From assembly GCA_020432595.1 (NCBI GenBank), contig JAGQGA010000221.1, positions 1-8,150 of the forward strand: 8,150 nucleotides of DNA, in the 5' to 3' direction. Position 1 is the stretch's first letter, and each line of letters begins with the position of its first letter. The notes under the pieces were generated by a model, which made no database searches, was not told the DNA's origin, and worked only from the letters and a program-made list of their open reading frames with translations. The position numbers and the translations under genes were made by a program. Below, in pieces: positions 6,103 through 8,150 of the stretch. The stretch comes from Anaerolineales bacterium. Lineage in GTDB: Bacteria; Chloroflexota; Anaerolineae; Promineifilales; Promineifilaceae.

Positions 6103-6130
6103 TTGACACTGCCCCAACTTTTCCCATAAT
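6103..6130 (+). promoter_or_regulatory. Promoter of the dinB-like gene in the divergent intergenic region
   Basis: TTGACA (6103-6108), a 16-base spacer and CATAAT (6125-6130, five of six consensus bases). Transcription would begin near 6137, just before the ribosome binding site at 6141, giving a very short leader. This places the in-frame ATG at 6129 upstream of the transcript start and supports the ATG at 6153. On the opposite strand the same 70-bp gap must also serve mutY; weak candidates there are TACAAT at 6089-6094 and TTAACA-16-CATTAT further upstream. Confidence 0.65.
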
Positions 6131-6140
6131 GCTTCCAAAA

Positions 6141-6146
6141 AAGGAG
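6141..6146 (+). promoter_or_regulatory. Ribosome binding site of the dinB-like gene
   Basis: AAGGAG followed by a 6-base spacer and the ATG at 6153-6155. It selects this start over the in-frame ATGs at 6129 (upstream of the site) and 6147 (abutting it). Confidence 0.85.
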
Positions 6147-6152
6147 ATGTTA

Positions 6153-6695
6153 ATGACCCCAATAGAAATGCTCATAGATTTGATGGAATTCAACGCCAAC
6201 TGGATTAAAAACGAGGTGGCCGACATGCCCACTGAACTACTTTACTGGACGCCTGACCCTGCCGCAAACAGCATCAACGTCACCATCTGGCACGTGGCAC
6301 GCATGTTGGATGTGTTTTTGGTACGGTTTTTGCAGGGGCAAACCCAGGAAGATGAATTGTGGTTTCGGGACGGCTGGGACAAACAAGTGAATTATGATTC
6401 ACGCGGGCTAGGGATCGCCGGGTTTGGCTCCGTAATCGGCTACACGGCTGAAGAAGTTGCGGCCATCCCCCAGTTTGAACGTGCCCTGCTGTTTGACTAC
6501 TTCGATCAAACCCACCAGGCCATCTATGATTATTTGCGCGGTCTGCCAGAAGGTGGCTTGGATGAACTACGACAGTGGGGCAAAAATGAGCAGCCGGTCT
6601 ATGCTTGGGTGCGCCACGTTTTCCAGGACAGCGTGCGCCACTGCGGTGAAATTCTAACGCTACAGGCGATGCGGGAAAGGCAACAACAAGCGTAG
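6153..6695 (+). CDS. DinB-like four-helix-bundle protein
   Basis: A 180-residue protein of the DinB/YfiT-like superfamily, cytoplasmic four-helix bundles that usually bind a divalent metal through three His residues. Members include thiol-dependent transferases and isomerases (bacillithiol or mycothiol linked) and many proteins of unknown reaction. The pattern seen is INVTIWHVARMLDVFL with His47 in the usual WHxAR position, and a C-terminal helix VRHVFQDSVRHCGEI giving His155 and His163, spaced 8 apart; these three are the likely metal ligands. Length matches the family. The start is fixed by AAGGAG at 6141-6146. The family was named from damage-inducible dinB of Bacillus, but no LexA-type operator is evident here; the shared intergenic region with mutY may only be proximity. 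It is not the DNA polymerase IV gene also called dinB. The specific substrate cannot be told. Confidence 0.85.
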   Translation: MTPIEMLIDLMEFNANWIKNEVADMPTELLYWTPDPAANSINVTIWHVARMLDVFLVRFLQGQTQEDELWFRDGWDKQVNYDSRGLGIAGFGSVIGYTAEEVAAIPQFERALLFDYFDQTHQAIYDYLRGLPEGGLDELRQWGKNEQPVYAWVRHVFQDSVRHCGEILTLQAMRERQQQA

Positions 6696-6701
6696 CCCTG
6701 C

Positions 6702-6779
6702 CTATTTGGCAAAGTCATCACGTGATGCGTGGTGCGTCAAAACATAACGCACCACGCATCACGCACTAAACTATTTGGC
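6702..6779. repeat. 9-bp direct repeats bracketing a hairpin heptamer element, target-site-duplication-like
   Basis: CTATTTGGC occurs at 6702-6710 and again at 6771-6779, enclosing exactly 60 bases that contain the heptamer hairpin. Removing one copy plus the insert would leave 14 bases between the dinB-like stop (6693-6695) and the convergent P-domain gene stop (6779-6781). The arrangement looks like a short non-autonomous insertion with a 9-bp target duplication. Confidence 0.6.
6721..6763. repeat. Heptamer hairpin element (units CGTGATG, CGTGGTG), possible convergent terminator
   Basis: CGTGATGCGTGGTGCGT (6721-6737) and its exact complement (6747-6763) form a perfect 17-bp stem with a 9-base loop, built of 7-base units (CGTGATG, CGTGGTG on one side; CACCACG, CATCACG on the other). 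A 12-bp palindrome CATCACGTGATG (6716-6727) overlaps its left end. It lies between two convergent genes, where such a hairpin could help end transcription from both sides, although neither side has a U-run. Confidence 0.82.
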
Positions 6780-8150
6780 TATGGCTTGTCAATAAACAGC
6801 CCATCCATCACTTCCCCGGCAAATCCGTTTACTGAACCATCCCAATAGAGGGAGAAGGTGCAGCTTGTAGTGCTGCCAGAGACAAAGGAGGCGCAGCGGA
6901 AGATGTCGGCACCATCACCGCTGGCACCCGACACCGAAAAGGTACCAAGAGCGGAAAGATAGAGGTCGCCATTGGCATCTGCCCAACTGCCGGTCACATC
7001 TTCGCTGTTGCTATCGGCCAGGCCAACGTTGGAGCCGTCAAAGTAGTAGCTCCAACTGCCGGCCGTTGTATCTCCCAATGAGGAAGGTGTAAAGGCAATC
7101 ACGTCTTCATCTGCCAACCCAGTCAACCCAGTGACGCTGGGATTACCGGTGGTGCTGATGAGCAAACGGCCGTTTCCATCCACCCCCATTGCATCAATAT
7201 TCTCCGCCGTTGTCGTCAACCCCACATCCGATCCGTCGAAATACATCGTAAACGTACCCGACGTGTTGCTGCCCAGCGTCCCCACAAAGCGCACAATGTC
7301 ACTTCTGGCAACCGTCCCAAGCCCGGTAATGCTAGGATCACCCACAAAGCTCAACAGCAAGCTGCCGTCACTCATCAAATAGAACGCATCTACATCCGCT
7401 GCGCTGGTCGTCAACCCCACATCCGAGCCATCAAAGAAGAGCGACCATACGCCCGTTGTCTGGTTCCGCACAATAATATCTTCGTCATTATACGCCAGCC
7501 CATTGGCATTGCCGTTTGTCGTCGAGCTAACATAAATCAACTCGTCACCACCAGGAACAGGTGTATTGGTTGGCGTGGGCGGAACAGGGGTGTTCGTCGG
7601 CGTAGGTGGCACAGGTGTATTGGTTGGTGTGGGCGGAACGGGGGTATTGGTCGCTGTAGGGCCAGCGCCTTCGGTACACACTTCCAAGCTCCAACCGTTC
7701 AGGCTGCCGCCATCGAGGTTAGCATTGTCGTCAACCCGCAGCGTCCAGGTGCCAGCACTGTTTTGCCCGTCAAAGGCTGATAGCGAGCTGCTGGGCTGGT
7801 AGGTGCCACCACCTACCGGTGGACACGGCCAACTTCCGGGTGCAGCTTCGTCGTCCAGGCTGAGGCTAAAGTTGTCTTCGCTGGAACAGGATTGGGCCAT
7901 GATTTGAACGGCCGTTCCCTGCGGACTCGTCAAATTAAAGTCCAAATCATTAATCCAGGTGTGCGTCCCGTTCAACCCCAACACATTGATGTCAGTAATC
8001 GTACCGCCAGTTGGCACAGTCACCACCGAACTCACGCTAGGGGTACCGCTAGTGGAAATCGTTTTTGGCACATCGCTGCTCGCATACGTCGTACAACTGC
8101 TTGGCCCAGGCGTATTAGTCGGCGGCGGCGTATTAGTCGCAGTTGCCGTA
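6779..8150 (-). CDS. Secreted multidomain protein with P domain and tandem repeats, 5' end outside the window
   Basis: 456 residues are visible and the frame is open to the right edge, so the start lies beyond base 8150; the GTG at 8071 is not a credible start because the Pro/Thr linker continues upstream in frame. In order: a TATATNTPPPTNTP linker at the edge; a proprotein-convertase P domain (about residues 27-160) with LDFNLTSPQGT, DDEAAPGSW, LSAFDGQNSAGTWTLRVDD and GGSLNGWSLEVC; a linker of PPTPTNTPV repeats; then about four tandem 65-66-residue repeats with the core YFDGSDVGL, an Asp-rich ED(I/V)DA, DG(R/S)LL(I/L)S and DEDI(I/V)xF. P domains usually follow subtilisin-like protease domains or occur in surface proteins; whether a protease lies upstream cannot be seen. 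The C-terminal repeats suggest a beta-propeller-like or adhesive fold, but I do not recognise a named family. Very few Lys and many Thr, Ser, Gly and Asp fit an exported protein. Confidence 0.85.
   Translation of the reverse strand, partial: TATATNTPPPTNTPGPSSCTTYASSDVPKTISTSGTPSVSSVVTVPTGGTITDINVLGLNGTHTWINDLDFNLTSPQGTAVQIMAQSCSSEDNFSLSLDDEAAPGSWPCPPVGGGTYQPSSSLSAFDGQNSAGTWTLRVDDNANLDGGSLNGWSLEVCTEGAGPTATNTPVPPTPTNTPVPPTPTNTPVPPTPTNTPVPGGDELIYVSSTTNGNANGLAYNDEDIIVRNQTTGVWSLFFDGSDVGLTTSAADVDAFYLMSDGSLLLSFVGDPSITGLGTVARSDIVRFVGTLGSNTSGTFTMYFDGSDVGLTTTAENIDAMGVDGNGRLLISTTGNPSVTGLTGLADEDVIAFTPSSLGDTTAGSWSYYFDGSNVGLADSNSEDVTGSWADANGDLYLSALGTFSVSGASGDGADIFRCASFVSGSTTSCTFSLYWDGSVNGFAGEVMDGLFIDKP
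6785..7535 (-). repeat. Tandem 195-198 bp coding repeats of the P-domain protein
   Basis: The DNA for the DGS-V-G core recurs at 6837, 7035, 7233 and 7428, giving periods of 198, 198 and 195 bp. Two of the units share 20 identical bases (7213-7232 and 7408-7427), a sign of fairly recent duplication or gene conversion. The last unit at the C terminus is shortened (YWDGSVNGF then a short tail). Confidence 0.8.
7554..7661 (-). repeat. 27-bp tandem repeat coding the PPTPTNTPV linker, four units
   Basis: Units at 7554-7580, 7581-7607, 7608-7634 and 7635-7661 encode the nine-residue PPTPTNTPV, the last being diverged. It forms an extended, probably O-glycosylatable spacer between the P domain and the C-terminal repeats. 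A second linker of the same type begins at the right edge (8100-8150). Confidence 0.88.

Larger units (their letters stand above)
3248..7916. repeat. Dispersed palindrome AACGGCCGTT, eight exact copies
   Basis: Exact copies at 3248-3257, 3785-3794, 3827-3836, 5313-5322, 5335-5344, 5773-5782, 7165-7174 and 7907-7916; near copies at 4555-4564 (AACGGCCGTA), 5552-5559 and 7060-7067 (CGGCCGTT). All lie inside genes (HELTH, TPR, mutY, P-domain) and are read in different codon phases, as N-G-R, T-A-V or R-P-L. There is none in the lipoprotein gene, its leader or the dinB-like gene. Confidence 0.9.

Noticed and set aside
6129..6152. ATG at 6129 as the start of the dinB-like gene
   Set aside because: It lies upstream of the AAGGAG site and overlaps the end of the predicted -10 box, so it would precede the transcript start.
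6083..6232. 50-residue N-terminal extension of MutY
   Set aside because: It would overlap the dinB-like promoter, its ribosome binding site and the first 80 bases of its gene. With the ATG at 6082 the catalytic Glu37, Asp138 and Cys192 fall exactly on E. coli numbering.

Overview
The window looks like a piece of a Chloroflexota chromosome, probably from the Anaerolineae/Caldilineae side of the phylum. This is inferred from protein style, not from a marker gene. Two signs point there: a lipoprotein with a long V/T/E-rich spacer (VEVTRVVTE repeated) after the lipobox, and a secreted protein whose domains are joined by Pro/Thr linkers of the TNTPVPPTP type. There are no rRNA or tRNA genes, no CRISPR array and no transposase gene.

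Layout. On the minus strand, read right to left: a partial secreted multidomain protein (6779-8150, running off the right edge) with Pro/Thr linkers, a proprotein-convertase P domain and about four tandem 65-66-residue repeats; a full-length MutY adenine glycosylase (4979-6082); a TPR-only protein (3575-4891); a HELTH-motif putative metallopeptidase (2628-3449); and a family-5 solute-binding lipoprotein (150-2129). The only plus-strand gene is a DinB-like protein (6153-6695), divergent from mutY and convergent with the P-domain gene. mutY, the TPR gene and the HELTH gene are co-oriented and may once have been a tighter operon. The solute-binding gene stands alone, with a consensus promoter (TTGACA-17-TATAAT, minus strand, 2537-2565), a leader of about 400 nt, a strong ribosome binding site and a strong hairpin/U-run terminator (88-131). 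No permease or ATPase genes accompany it here.

The most unusual content is not protein-coding. (1) The exact 10-bp palindrome AACGGCCGTT occurs eight times between 3248 and 7916, in all three codon phases, where about 0.01 would be expected by chance. It is absent from the left 3.2 kb. This resembles the HIP1 phenomenon of cyanobacteria with a different word. (2) Four gene borders carry arrays of degenerate 7-bp repeats, each with a different unit; three are arranged as inverted halves that can fold into hairpins. (3) Two of these arrays are bracketed by direct repeats (13 bp with one mismatch, and 9 bp exact) that look like target-site duplications, suggesting that heptamer arrays can arrive as discrete inserts. 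One array also supplies the last codons and the stop codon of mutY.

The genes do not form one obvious pathway. mutY (DNA repair) and the DinB-like gene share a divergent promoter region; the lipoprotein and the P-domain protein are envelope or secreted proteins; the TPR and HELTH proteins have no assigned role.
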